This document shows, piece after piece, positions 1 to 7,068 of a stretch of DNA of 16,641 bases. The translations under genes were made by a program, and so were the position numbers. Positions within the stretch are counted from its first letter, which is position 1; every line of letters begins with the position of its first letter. Under the pieces are notes generated by a model that did no database searches, was not told the origin of the DNA, and saw only the letters and a list, made by a program, of their open reading frames with translations. Origin of the DNA: Clostridiaceae bacterium (lineage in GTDB: Bacteria; Bacillota; Clostridia; Oscillospirales; QAMX01); assembly GCA_016297585.1 (NCBI GenBank), contig JAEDGJ010000038.1:1-16641 (forward strand). Direction: 5' to 3'.

Positions 1-462
1 CTGTCCCGCGGGCGTCGGGATGCCGTGCGCCTCCAGCAGCGTCTTCGTCAGCCCCTTGTTCATCGCCAGCACGCAGGCCTCGTACCCCGAGCCGGTGTAC
101 GGAATGCCGAAGGTGTCGAGAGCCGCCTGAAGCTGCCCGTTTTCCCCCATGCCGCCGTGCAGTCCGAGGAACACGACGTCCGCCTGTTTTGCAAGCTCCA
201 GAATCCCCGGCCCGATCAGCGCGTTTCCCGGGCGCGATGCCCGCAGAGCCGCGAGATCCGGCTCCGTTTCCGGAATGGCGTAGGCATACGGCTGCGAAAC
301 GTCCGAGATAAACGCCGTTTTCCCGGTCTCCGCGCCGCAAAAGACGTCCGCCAGCGCGACTTCAAAGCCGCTCTGCATCAGCGCGTTTGCGATCAGGCAG
401 CCCGAGGACAGCGACACGTCCCTTTCGGGGCTCAGGCCGCCGGCCAATACCAAAATCTTCAT
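1..462 (-). CDS. ddl: D-alanine--D-alanine ligase family protein, N-terminal part (cut by window edge)
   Basis: The 154 visible codons begin MKILVLAGGLSPERDVSL, the N-terminal fold of D-Ala-D-Ala ligases. The glutamate in SPERDVS matches the conserved N-terminal Glu of the family that contacts the first D-alanine. Further on come the glycine-rich stretch FLGLHGGMGENG (about 99-110), YTGSGYEACVLAMNKG and a lysine-rich helix, all typical of the ATP-grasp ligases that make the cytoplasmic dipeptide for peptidoglycan. The frame is open to base 1, so the ATP-grasp body and the omega-loop that separates D-Ala-D-Ala from D-Ala-D-Lac or D-Ser ligases lie outside the window. The start at 460-462 has only a weak purine-rich site (AAAAGAG) upstream. 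It lies 51 bp downstream of a D-2-hydroxyacid dehydrogenase on the same strand and is probably the third gene of that operon. Confidence 0.88.
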   Translation of the reverse strand, partial: MKILVLAGGLSPERDVSLSSGCLIANALMQSGFEVALADVFCGAETGKTAFISDVSQPYAYAIPETEPDLAALRASRPGNALIGPGILELAKQADVVFLGLHGGMGENGQLQAALDTFGIPYTGSGYEACVLAMNKGLTKTLLEAHGIPTPAGQ

Positions 463-513
463 ACTTTCAATGCTCTTTTCGTTTTTCTTCACTCTATGCG
501 CCCGGGTTCCCGT

Positions 514-1473
514 TTATTCCTCACGCAGCGTCCGGTACCCGATCTTTTCGTCGATCACATTGCGCAGCGGACGGCCCTCCCGGTACGCCGCGAGGTTCTC
601 CGCGCTGATGCGCACGATGCGCTCGAACGTCTGCTGCAGGTGATAAAAGCCCGAAATATGCGGCGTCACGATCGCGTTGGGCATATCCCACAGCCGGTGC
701 TCCGCCGGCAGCGGCTCCGGGTCGGTCACGTCGAGTCCCGCGCCGCCGATCTGCCCCTTTTCGAGCGCGTCGCAGAGCGCTTCGGTGTCGATCGCCGTGC
801 CGCGGCCGATGTTCAGGAGGATCGCGTTCTTCTTCATCTTCGCGAGCCTTTCCGCGCCGATGAGTCCCTTCGTCTCCGCCGTACCCGGCAGGCACATCGC
901 AACGATGTCCGCCCGCGGCAGCAGCTCGTCCAGCGCGTCGAGATGCCAGAGCTCGTCGAGCCACTCGTCCTTCTTCGTCGCCGTCCTGCGGATGCCGATC
1001 GTATACGCGCCCAGCGCGTGCAGCTTGCGCGCAAAGTCGCCGCCGATGTCGCCCGCGCCCAGAATCAGCGCCGTCGAGCCCTCGATCGACCAGACCGGCC
1101 CCTCGTCGCGCCACAGATGCGCGTGCTGGTTGTCATAATACCGGTGCAGCTTCTTCATGATCTCAAGCAGCATCCCCAGCATATGCTCGGAGATCGCCAG
1201 TCCGTACGCGCCGGTCGCGTTGGTCAGCACCGCGCCCTCCGGCATCTTTCCGAGGTACTGATCCGGCCCCGCGCTGTTGAGCTGGAGCCAGCGGAGGCAT
1301 CCGCAGTCCGGCAGCAGCTTCGGCGGGATGTTGCCGATTCCGATCTCGACGTCCGCAACGTCCTCCGGCTTTAACTCCGGACCCGGAATGTACCGGAACT
1401 CCGCCTCCGGATACGCGTTTTCCAGCAGTTGTTTATGCGTTTCGCCGCACGGCAGCGTTACCAGAATTTTCAT
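514..1473 (-). CDS. D-2-hydroxyacid dehydrogenase, NAD-binding
   Basis: This 319-residue protein has the layout of the D-isomer 2-hydroxyacid dehydrogenases (phosphoglycerate/glyoxylate-reductase type). It has an N-terminal substrate domain, the NAD-binding Rossmann motif GAGDIG at about 139-144, and the catalytic triad Arg224 (in NIGRGTAID), Glu253 (DPEPLP) and His272 (TPHISG). It should interconvert a 2-ketoacid and a D-2-hydroxyacid using NAD(P)H in the cytoplasm; the substrate cannot be read from sequence. I chose the Met at 1471-1473 because AGGGAAAGGAA lies just upstream and the protein then opens MKILVTLPCG as relatives do; a start further upstream at 1506 would run into the preceding gene. 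It begins 4 bp after the DUF3842 gene and is followed by a ddl-family gene. It is more GhrA-like than VanH-like, so D-lactate production is only a possibility. Confidence 0.9.
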   Translation of the reverse strand: MKILVTLPCGETHKQLLENAYPEAEFRYIPGPELKPEDVADVEIGIGNIPPKLLPDCGCLRWLQLNSAGPDQYLGKMPEGAVLTNATGAYGLAISEHMLGMLLEIMKKLHRYYDNQHAHLWRDEGPVWSIEGSTALILGAGDIGGDFARKLHALGAYTIGIRRTATKKDEWLDELWHLDALDELLPRADIVAMCLPGTAETKGLIGAERLAKMKKNAILLNIGRGTAIDTEALCDALEKGQIGGAGLDVTDPEPLPAEHRLWDMPNAIVTPHISGFYHLQQTFERIVRISAENLAAYREGRPLRNVIDEKIGYRTLREE

Positions 1474-1477
1474 ACGT

Positions 1478-1903
1478 TTATTCCTTTCCCTGATGCTCCT
1501 GCACATAGTTTACCGTCTGCTCGACCGCCGCGGCGACGGCCTCCGCGGGCGTCATGCCCTGCGTGCCGACCACGACCACGTCGCATTTGTTGTACGGCAG
1601 CAGGATCTTTCTCGCATGCGAGCGCGCCACCGCGTTCGCCATCGCCGCCGTCACCTCGCCCCACAGGGCGTCCGCGATCACGATCCCCACCGGCCCGACG
1701 ATCACGTCCGCGCGCGCGGCACCCACCGCAACCGGGTTTTCCCCCGTCGCGCCCGCGTCCGCACCCGCCTTCAGCATGGTCGCCGTCGCGATGCTGTTCG
1801 TGCCGACCGCCATGACCTCCGTTTCCGGCAGCCGGGCTTTGAGCTGCTCGATCAGCATCCGTCCGAGCTTGCCGCCCTGACCGTCCACCACCATAATCCG
1901 CAT
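1478..1903 (-). CDS. DUF3842 family protein
   Basis: This 141-residue cytoplasmic protein opens MRIMVVDGQGGKLG and contains TNSIATATMLKAGADAGATGEN and a DVIVGPVGI segment. I recognise these as hallmarks of DUF3842, a small Clostridia family of unknown function. The N-terminal beta strand plus GQGGKLG loop looks like a Rossmann-type nucleotide-binding start, but no activity is established. The Met at 1901-1903 is preferred over the longer open frame to 2077 because GGAGAGGAG sits directly upstream and a TATAAT promoter at 1932-1960 would otherwise fall inside the gene. It is the first gene of a minus-strand operon with a hydroxyacid dehydrogenase 4 bp downstream and then a ddl-family gene, so it may serve D-hydroxyacid or cell-wall precursor metabolism. 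That link is inference from position. Confidence 0.85.
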   Translation of the reverse strand: MRIMVVDGQGGKLGRMLIEQLKARLPETEVMAVGTNSIATATMLKAGADAGATGENPVAVGAARADVIVGPVGIVIADALWGEVTAAMANAVARSHARKILLPYNKCDVVVVGTQGMTPAEAVAAAVEQTVNYVQEHQGKE

Positions 1904-1931
1904 CGTACCCTCTCCTCTCCCTTTAGCCGCT

Positions 1932-1960
1932 ATTATATCACATTCCGCCGTCTCACGCAA
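1932..1960 (-). promoter_or_regulatory. Sigma-A-type promoter of the DUF3842/dehydrogenase/ddl operon
   Basis: Read on the minus strand, TTGCGT (1955-1960) and TATAAT (1932-1937) are separated by exactly 17 nt. This gives a start near 1925 and a leader of about 22 nt before the Met at 1903. The -35 box lies just beyond the terminator of the upstream transporter operon, which fits an independent transcription unit. Confidence 0.8.
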
Positions 1961-1967
1961 CCCGGGA

Positions 1968-2036
1968 GAACCCAAAAAGAGAGCTCCGCCGGCACAAAAC
2001 CGGCGGAGCTTTGCTTCCGGACGAAATGCCGTCCGG
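1968..2036 (-). terminator. Rho-independent terminator of the ABC transporter operon
   Basis: An 11-bp perfect GC-rich stem (1982-1992 with 2000-2010, 7-nt loop) is followed on the minus strand by CTCTTTTT. It starts about 43 bp after the stop codon of the solute-binding protein gene. A second small stem (CCGGAC 2017-2022 with GTCCGG 2031-2036) lies between the stop codon and the main hairpin. Confidence 0.85.
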
Positions 2037-2052
2037 CGTAATTCTGGCGTTA

Positions 2053-3690
2053 TTACTTGCCGTTCGCGGCGCGCCACGCGTCGAGCTGGCCCTGGAAGGT
2101 CGTCAGGATGGTCTCGACGCCGTTGTCCTTGAGCTTATTCACAAACTCTTCAACGAGCTTGTCGGACTCTTCGGCGGTCAGCATGCCGGAGTACAGCGAG
2201 GTGCCGTTCAGGTACTCGGAGCAGACGGCGGAAACGGCGGTGATCTCGTTCTGGATGTCGGTCGTGTCAACGGAGAAGCCGAGGTTGGAGGAATGCACCG
2301 CGCTGTCATTCATCTCCTTGAGCGCTTCGCCGAAGGTCGGCTCGACGTCGGTCGGCAGGATGCAGTTCGTGATATCGCCGATCTGGACGCCGTACCAGTA
2401 CTTGACGCCGGACTCCTTACCCATGGTGCAGTCGGACTGACCGTTATCGGTCATCGTCCAGTGGGTGCCTTCCTTACCGAAGCGGAGGCAGGAGCCGAGG
2501 TACGGATCGTTGTGGCAGATCTCAACAAACTGGCAGGCGGCTTCCGGATTCTCCGTATCGGAGTAGATGGAGGTCAGAGCGGCCTGCACATAACCGGTGT
2601 ACATCATGGAGACGGCCTGCATCTGCAGCTTGCACTCGTAATCCGTGAGGTTATCCGGCGCGAAGAGGTAGCCCTGGGAGGTCCAGCTGAACTGGTCGCC
2701 GCTCTTGCGGTTGACGTTGTCCTTATCGTAGTTTTCCTTGTCGTACGGATAGATGCGGTCGGTGACCATCTGGTTCAGACGCTTGACATGGGCGAGGAAC
2801 TCGGGGGTATCGTACATGCAGAACATCTCGGAACCGGCCTTATAGCCCTCGACAAACTCCATGCCATCGTAATTGGTCACGATCGTGGTGTTCGGGGAGG
2901 AATAGGTCTCAAGATTGAAGTTTCTGTAGAACAGATCATACATCGTGGTGATCGGGATGTCGTGGCGCTCCGGATGCGCGGTATCCGCCCACTCACGCAG
3001 CTTGTAGTACAGCTCGTCGAGGTCGTACATTCTCGTCCACTCGACCATCTCGTAGCCGGATTCGTCCAGCCATCTCTGGTCATAGAGCAGGGAGTTGTTC
3101 TCGGCCAGATCCTTGAAGGGCATCACGGCGACGACCTTGCCGTCGAAGGTCACGGCGTCGAGGTAACCGGAGACCTTCGCATAGGTCTTGGGCATGCAGC
3201 TGTCGAAATAGGGGGTCATGTCGAGCAGGACGTCGTCGGCCACATAATCAAGGAGGCCGAACGCAGGCGCCATATAGAAGACGTCGGGAGCCATGCCGGA
3301 TGCGATCAGGGTCTTCAGCTTGGAGGGATATTCGCTCCACTCCGTAAGAACCATGTCAACATCCATGTTATAGACGGTGCTGATGTAGCTTTCCATCTCT
3401 TCCCACACCTGATTACGGGTATCCTGCGGGGGCATCGCGGAATACCACTGGAGGGAAGCGCCGCCGCCGTCGATGCCGAGGGGCGTAAACTCAACGGAAC
3501 CGGTGTCCCAGTCGCCTCCGGTGGCGGCGGGAGCCGTAGTGGCCGCAGCGGTGGTCGCCGCAGCCGTAGTGGCCGCAGCAGTGGTCGATGCCGCGGTGGT
3601 CGAGGCGCTGCCGCTGTCGGAGCAGCCGGACAGAACCAGCGCGAAGAGCATCATGCAGGCGAGCGCCAGAGTCAGGATCTTGCGTGTCAT
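2053..3690 (-). CDS. Carbohydrate ABC transporter substrate-binding lipoprotein (LplA-like)
   Basis: This 545-residue exported lipoprotein has a charged start (MTRKI), a hydrophobic core and the lipobox LSGC with the lipidated Cys at 23. A low-complexity Thr/Ala linker (about 30-58, repeats of TTAAA) acts as a stalk from the membrane. The remainder resembles family-1 extracellular solute-binding proteins of the large LplA type, for example APDVFYMAPAFGLLDYV and the repeated aromatic residues expected in a sugar-binding cleft. It should capture an oligosaccharide or sugar derivative and deliver it to the two permeases encoded just upstream; the ligand is unknown. The start is supported by AGGGAGGA about 9 nt upstream. 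It is the last gene of the operon, with a strong terminator after it and a 217-bp hairpin-rich gap before it. Confidence 0.92.
   Translation of the reverse strand: MTRKILTLALACMMLFALVLSGCSDSGSASTTAASTTAAATTAAATTAAATTAPAATGGDWDTGSVEFTPLGIDGGGASLQWYSAMPPQDTRNQVWEEMESYISTVYNMDVDMVLTEWSEYPSKLKTLIASGMAPDVFYMAPAFGLLDYVADDVLLDMTPYFDSCMPKTYAKVSGYLDAVTFDGKVVAVMPFKDLAENNSLLYDQRWLDESGYEMVEWTRMYDLDELYYKLREWADTAHPERHDIPITTMYDLFYRNFNLETYSSPNTTIVTNYDGMEFVEGYKAGSEMFCMYDTPEFLAHVKRLNQMVTDRIYPYDKENYDKDNVNRKSGDQFSWTSQGYLFAPDNLTDYECKLQMQAVSMMYTGYVQAALTSIYSDTENPEAACQFVEICHNDPYLGSCLRFGKEGTHWTMTDNGQSDCTMGKESGVKYWYGVQIGDITNCILPTDVEPTFGEALKEMNDSAVHSSNLGFSVDTTDIQNEITAVSAVCSEYLNGTSLYSGMLTAEESDKLVEEFVNKLKDNGVETILTTFQGQLDAWRAANGK
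3536..3610. repeat. Tandem 15-bp repeat encoding the lipoprotein Thr/Ala linker
   Basis: Five consecutive 15-bp units start at 3536, 3551, 3566, 3581 and 3596. They vary around GTGGTCGCCGCAGCG and alternate in a 30-bp pattern. On the minus strand each unit encodes five residues of the TTAAA type in the spacer after the lipobox. Units at the right end have diverged most. Copy number could change by slippage without breaking frame. Confidence 0.75.
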
Positions 3691-3907
3691 TTTCGTGTGT
3701 CCTCCCTTTTTTAATATATTTCAACCCATTTGATACAAAAAACGGGTCAAAATCGGGTCTTGGCCAAAAAGCACACCTTTTTTCCTTCTTCCGCCTGTTC
3801 CGGCCGTTCCGGAAAAGGGCGCTTTTTTATGCCCTTTTGTGAAAAATCCGCTTCGTATTGCGTTTTTCGGACGTTTTCCCTTATGTGTAGGTTTTCAGCG
3901 GGAAAAA
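3691..3907 (-). promoter_or_regulatory. Intercistronic region with three potential stem-loops between permease and binding-protein genes
   Basis: This 217-bp gap holds no gene. On the minus strand there are three successive inverted repeats. Arms 3841-3851 and 3860-3868 form a 6+3 bp stem with a 2-nt bulge. Arms 3813-3820 and 3831-3838 are a perfect 8-bp stem with a 10-nt loop. Arms 3724-3731 and 3740-3747 form 8 bp including one G-U pair, ending about 14 nt upstream of the Shine-Dalgarno sequence. None has a proper U-tract directly after it, so they look more like mRNA processing, stability or partial-attenuation elements than full terminators. I see no convincing promoter for the binding-protein gene here. 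Confidence 0.4.
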
Positions 3908-4861
3908 TCAGCCCTTGACGGAACCGATGGTCATGCCTTTGATGAAATACTTCTGGAAGAACGGATAGACGCACAAAATCGGGACGGTCGCGATGACGGT
4001 GATCGCCATCTGCGCGCTTTCGGTCGGCAGACTGTTCAGGATCTGCTGTTCCTCCTGCGTTCCGCTCATCTGGGCGTTGTTCTTGATGAAGTTGATGTTG
4101 TTCTGGATGCGCTGCAGCATCGTCTGGATCGGGACGAGCTTGGGGTTATCGATGTAGAGCAGTGCCGTCGTCCATTCGTTCCACTGTCCGACGACGCAGA
4201 ACAGGCCGATGGTCGCAAGACCCGCCTTGAACAGCGGCAGGACGATCTGGAAGAAGATCCGGAAGTCGCCCGCGCCGTCGATCTTCGCAGCCTCGAACAG
4301 GCTGTCCGGGATCGTCGTCTGGATGAAGGTGCGGAGAATGATGACGTTGAACCAGGAGATCGCGGTCGGCAGGATGTAGATCAGGAAGTTGTCGTAGAGT
4401 CCGAGATAGCGGACGTTGACGATGAAGCTCGCGACCATACCGCCGGAGAAGATCGAGGAGATAAAGAGGAAATAGGTGTAGAACTTTCGTGCCGGGAAGG
4501 AACGGTAGGCGATGACGAACGAATAAAGCGACATCACCGCGAGCGAGATCAGCGGGCCGATAACCGTACGGGCGATGGTCACCTTGTACGAGTCGAGGAT
4601 CTGCCGGCCGCTCTGGAAAAGGTACTTGTAGGTCGTCAGCGTCCAGCTCTCCGGAATCAGGGAGTAGCCGCGGTGCGTCAGGCTCTCCGGCGTCGAGAAG
4701 GAGACGACGATGACGAGCAGCACCGGGAGAATGAACACCAGCGTCAGCAGGGTCAGCAGCAGCGATATGACGAAATTCGCCTGCGGAGAGATCTCATTGG
4801 GCTTGTAGCCCTGTTTTTTATGCTTTTCAACGCGCGCGCGTTCAGCGGCATGGGCATCCAT
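3908..4861 (-). CDS. Carbohydrate ABC transporter permease (LplC/YtcP-like)
   Basis: This 317-residue integral membrane protein has about six predicted helices, the first at roughly 28-54, then near 99-118, 126-150, 157-178, 207-226 and 281-299. The permease signature EAAKIDGAG begins at about 190 in the cytoplasmic loop; it docks the ATPase in binding-protein-dependent permeases of the CUT1 (MalG-like) group. With the other permease and the lipoprotein it forms a sugar importer in the cytoplasmic membrane. The start is supported by AAAGGAGC upstream. It lies 49 bp downstream of the first permease gene, so the two are co-transcribed. No ATPase gene is present, which is usual for Firmicutes CUT1 systems that share an MsmX/MsmK-type ATPase. 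Confidence 0.93.
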   Translation of the reverse strand: MDAHAAERARVEKHKKQGYKPNEISPQANFVISLLLTLLTLVFILPVLLVIVVSFSTPESLTHRGYSLIPESWTLTTYKYLFQSGRQILDSYKVTIARTVIGPLISLAVMSLYSFVIAYRSFPARKFYTYFLFISSIFSGGMVASFIVNVRYLGLYDNFLIYILPTAISWFNVIILRTFIQTTIPDSLFEAAKIDGAGDFRIFFQIVLPLFKAGLATIGLFCVVGQWNEWTTALLYIDNPKLVPIQTMLQRIQNNINFIKNNAQMSGTQEEQQILNSLPTESAQMAITVIATVPILCVYPFFQKYFIKGMTIGSVKG

Positions 4862-4910
4862 AGTAAGCTCCTTTCATGCAGCGGATTCGGTTCGTTTCCG
4901 GGGGTTTGAA

Positions 4911-5831
4911 TCAGAACATCGCGTATTCGGGCGAAACCTTCCGGACGATGCCGTTGGACACGACCATCAGGAGGAAGCCGACCACCGACTGATACAGCGC
5001 GGCGGCGGACGACATGCCGTAGTTGACCTGCTCCTTCAGTGCGCGGAAGATGTAGGTATCAATGACGTTCGTCACCGGATACAGAGCGCCGGAATCGCGG
5101 GGGACCGAATAGAAAAGACCGAAGTCGCCGTAGAAGATGCCGCCGATGGACTGGATCAGCATGATCGTCAGGATCGGGCGGAGCTGCGGGAGCGTGATGT
5201 ACAGCGCCTGCTGCGGACGCGTCGCGCCGTCGATCATCGCGGCTTCGTAATATTCCTGACTGATGCCGGTGATGGTCGCGAGGTAGACGATCGACGAGTA
5301 GCCGATGTTCTTCCACGCGGAGACCCCGACCAGCGTCGCAGGCCAGATGCTTTTTGTCATGTACCAGTTGCGCGTCTCCCCTCCCATCGAGCGGATCATG
5401 CTGTTGACGATGCCGTTCGTATCGGACAGGAAGCAGAAGAGGACCATGGAGACCGCCGTCGCGGAGAGGAAGTGCGGCATCATGTAGATGGTCTGAATGT
5501 ATTTCGCAAGCCTTTTGGACTTGACTTCGTTCAGGATCATCGCCAGAATGACGGCCAGTGTGGTGTTCATCACGATCATGACGGCATTGTAGCATACCGT
5601 ATTGCGCGTGATGATCCACGCGTCCGTCGTCTTGAACAGGAATTCAAAGTTTTTCAGTCCGATGAAGGTGCTTCCCAGAAAGCCCTTTTTGAAGTTGAAC
5701 TTCTGGAACGCCATGATGACGCCGAACTTGGGCCAGTAGCTGAAAACCAGCAGCGCCGCCACGCCCGGCAGCGCCATCAGGTGCAGCGCCCAATAATCGC
5801 GTATGTGCTTTTTGAGTTTCTTAAAAAACAT
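4911..5831 (-). CDS. Carbohydrate ABC transporter permease (LplB-like)
   Basis: This 306-residue membrane protein is of the MalF-like CUT1 group in its short Firmicutes form. It has a basic amphipathic start (MFFKKLKKHIRDYW), a first helix at about 16-33 ending in SYWPKFGVIMAF, several further helices, and the EAA loop YYEAAMIDGATRPQQ at about 194-208. It pairs with the downstream permease to form the channel. AAAGGTGGG provides the ribosome binding site. It is the first gene of the operon, preceded by a leader of about 150 nt and a promoter near 6000. The order permease-permease-binding protein differs from many relatives in which the binding protein comes first. Confidence 0.93.
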   Translation of the reverse strand: MFFKKLKKHIRDYWALHLMALPGVAALLVFSYWPKFGVIMAFQKFNFKKGFLGSTFIGLKNFEFLFKTTDAWIITRNTVCYNAVMIVMNTTLAVILAMILNEVKSKRLAKYIQTIYMMPHFLSATAVSMVLFCFLSDTNGIVNSMIRSMGGETRNWYMTKSIWPATLVGVSAWKNIGYSSIVYLATITGISQEYYEAAMIDGATRPQQALYITLPQLRPILTIMLIQSIGGIFYGDFGLFYSVPRDSGALYPVTNVIDTYIFRALKEQVNYGMSSAAALYQSVVGFLLMVVSNGIVRKVSPEYAMF

Positions 5832-5988
5832 CTAGACCCACCTTTCGCTGATATGTCCGCGACCTTCTATCTTTCAGACGGAGATACCTTTCTCCGGGAT
5901 CGCGCGAAAAAGGCTGTTTTCCCTCCGCTTGCCCCTCCTTCTTGAAACTGGATTTTTATAAATTAAGTTGTTTCTTTATAATATCAGT

Positions 5989-6017
5989 ATAGTACCATAT
6001 GGCTATTCTTTTTTCAA
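5989..6017 (-). promoter_or_regulatory. Promoter of the sugar ABC transporter operon
   Basis: On the minus strand TTGAAA (6012-6017) and TACTAT (5989-5994) are separated by 17 nt, giving a start near 5982 and a leader of about 150 nt. The -35 hexamer overlaps the palindrome at 6013-6024, a natural place for a regulator to act; none is encoded next to it. Confidence 0.65.
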
Positions 6018-6246
6018 TATTGAATATATACAATCTATAGCATTATTTTTTATTAGTTATGCACAAGATTTCTTTATTTTACTTCGATTTTACTTTTTCT
6101 TTCGCAACATTTTACATGGATTTTACCCATAAAATCAAAATAAATTTCACCTTTTTTGTGTTCTTTCCTCCTATGGTCTATATAAATCGACTAAGTATTT
6201 TTTAACAATCTTCTTAAAAACCCAATTTGCCCCGCGTTTTTCCCTC

Positions 6247-6275
6247 TTGCACGATGCAGCGCTTTATGGTATAGT
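6247..6275 (+). promoter_or_regulatory. Promoter of trmB
   Basis: TTGCAC (6247-6252) and TATAGT (6270-6275) are separated by 17 nt. The expected start near 6281 leaves a leader of about 30 nt with a Shine-Dalgarno-like AGAGGT at 6298-6303 before the ATG at 6313. This excludes the longer frame starting at 6247. Confidence 0.7.
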
Positions 6276-6312
6276 ATTCCCTGTGATTTTAACGAAAAGA
6301 GGTCGTCCTCCC

Positions 6313-7068
6313 ATGCGAATGCGCAAAAAGAAGAATCTCGTCCCCCGGCTCGCACGCTGCGAGCGCGTCACCGCCGCCGACCCCGCCGCGCTGCGCGGGA
6401 ACTGGCGCTCCCTCTTCCCCGCCGCATCCGCGCTGTATGTCGAGCTCGGCTGCGGCAAGGGTGCGTTTGCCGTCGAAATGGCGCGGCAGAACCCGGACGT
6501 GCTGTTCGTCGCGATGGAAAAGGAGCCGAGCGCCGTTGTGACCGCGATGGAAAAGACCGTGGCGGAGGGGCTTGCGAATCTGTTCTTCATCGTCGGCGAC
6601 GCGTCCGCGATGGAAGCCTACTTTGCGCCGTCGGAGATCGACCGCCTGTACATCAACTTCTGCGACCCCTGGACGCGGGGCAACCGCTTCAAGCGCCGCC
6701 TGACCTATCGCGGCTTCCTCGCGCAGTATATGAAGGTCGTCCGCCCCGGCGCGTCGCTCTGCTTCAAGACGGACAACCGCGAGCTGTTCCTGTTTTCCAT
6801 CGAGGAAGCCATCGCCTGCGGCTTAAAAATCATCGACGTGACGCACAACCTGCACGTCACGTCGATTCCGAACGTTATGACCGAATATGAGAAAAAGTTT
6901 TCCTCCGAAGGGATGCCGATCCACCGCATGGAGGCGGTGTTCCCGTCAGAGCCGCCGCGCGATCTTGAGAAAATCCTCGGGGAGAAGCCGCTCTCCGCGA
7001 AGACGCGGGTCAATCCCGACTTCCCCGAGTATGTCCGGGGAAATGCCGGCGGCGCTCAGCGCGTTTGA
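6313..7068 (+). CDS. trmB: tRNA (guanine-N7-)-methyltransferase TrmB with C-terminal extension
   Basis: This 251-residue SAM-dependent enzyme makes m7G46 in the variable loop of tRNA. It opens MRMRKKKNLVPRL like Bacillus TrmB and has the SAM-binding ELGCGKG (44-50), the catalytic/substrate motif NFCDPW (115-120), FKTDN (151-155) and the family C-terminal motif TEYEKKF (190-196). Relatives of about 213 residues end soon after the IHRMEAVF equivalent (203-210). Here the frame continues for about 40 residues rich in Pro, Glu and Lys, all of it lying antisense to the last codons of ksgA. The first ATG at 6313 is chosen from the promoter position and AGAGGT; a second ATG at 6319 is possible. It is a single-gene unit. 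Confidence 0.93.
   Translation: MRMRKKKNLVPRLARCERVTAADPAALRGNWRSLFPAASALYVELGCGKGAFAVEMARQNPDVLFVAMEKEPSAVVTAMEKTVAEGLANLFFIVGDASAMEAYFAPSEIDRLYINFCDPWTRGNRFKRRLTYRGFLAQYMKVVRPGASLCFKTDNRELFLFSIEEAIACGLKIIDVTHNLHVTSIPNVMTEYEKKFSSEGMPIHRMEAVFPSEPPRDLEKILGEKPLSAKTRVNPDFPEYVRGNAGGAQRV

Larger units (their letters stand above)
5832..6312. promoter_or_regulatory. 480-bp divergent AT-rich regulatory region between the sugar transporter operon and trmB
   Basis: No gene is visible here. From about 5945 to 6245 the base composition drops to strongly AT-rich, in sharp contrast to the GC-rich flanks. It contains the transporter promoter (5989-6017), the trmB promoter (6247-6275), a 12-bp perfect palindrome TTCAATATTGAA at 6013-6024 over the transporter -35 box, and an inverted repeat ATTTTA-4-TAAAAT at 6120-6135. 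A small stem (5879-5884 with 5891-5896) lies in the transporter leader. Confidence 0.5.

Noticed and set aside
25..1374. Long plus-strand open frame (449 codons) opposite ddl and the dehydrogenase
   Set aside because: Arginine-rich, low-complexity translation with no motif. It is the shadow of well-supported minus-strand genes in GC-rich DNA.
1..1473. Calling a vancomycin-resistance cluster
   Set aside because: The dehydrogenase is not clearly VanH-like, no vanX is visible and the ligase specificity loop is outside the window.
1904..2077. N-terminal extension of the DUF3842 gene to 2077
   Set aside because: It would include the TATAAT promoter and the transporter terminator. Homologues start at the Met at 1903.
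2011..3714. 567-codon plus-strand open frame opposite the solute-binding protein
   Set aside because: His/Gly/Val-rich translation with no recognisable domain; the minus strand carries a clear lipoprotein with RBS and terminator.
3839..4909. 356-codon plus-strand open frame opposite the permease
   Set aside because: Asp/Arg-rich antisense of membrane-helix codons; the permease signature is on the minus strand.
6247..6312. Upstream in-frame start for trmB
   Set aside because: It falls on the promoter -35/-10 region; known TrmB proteins start at the MRMRKK equivalent.
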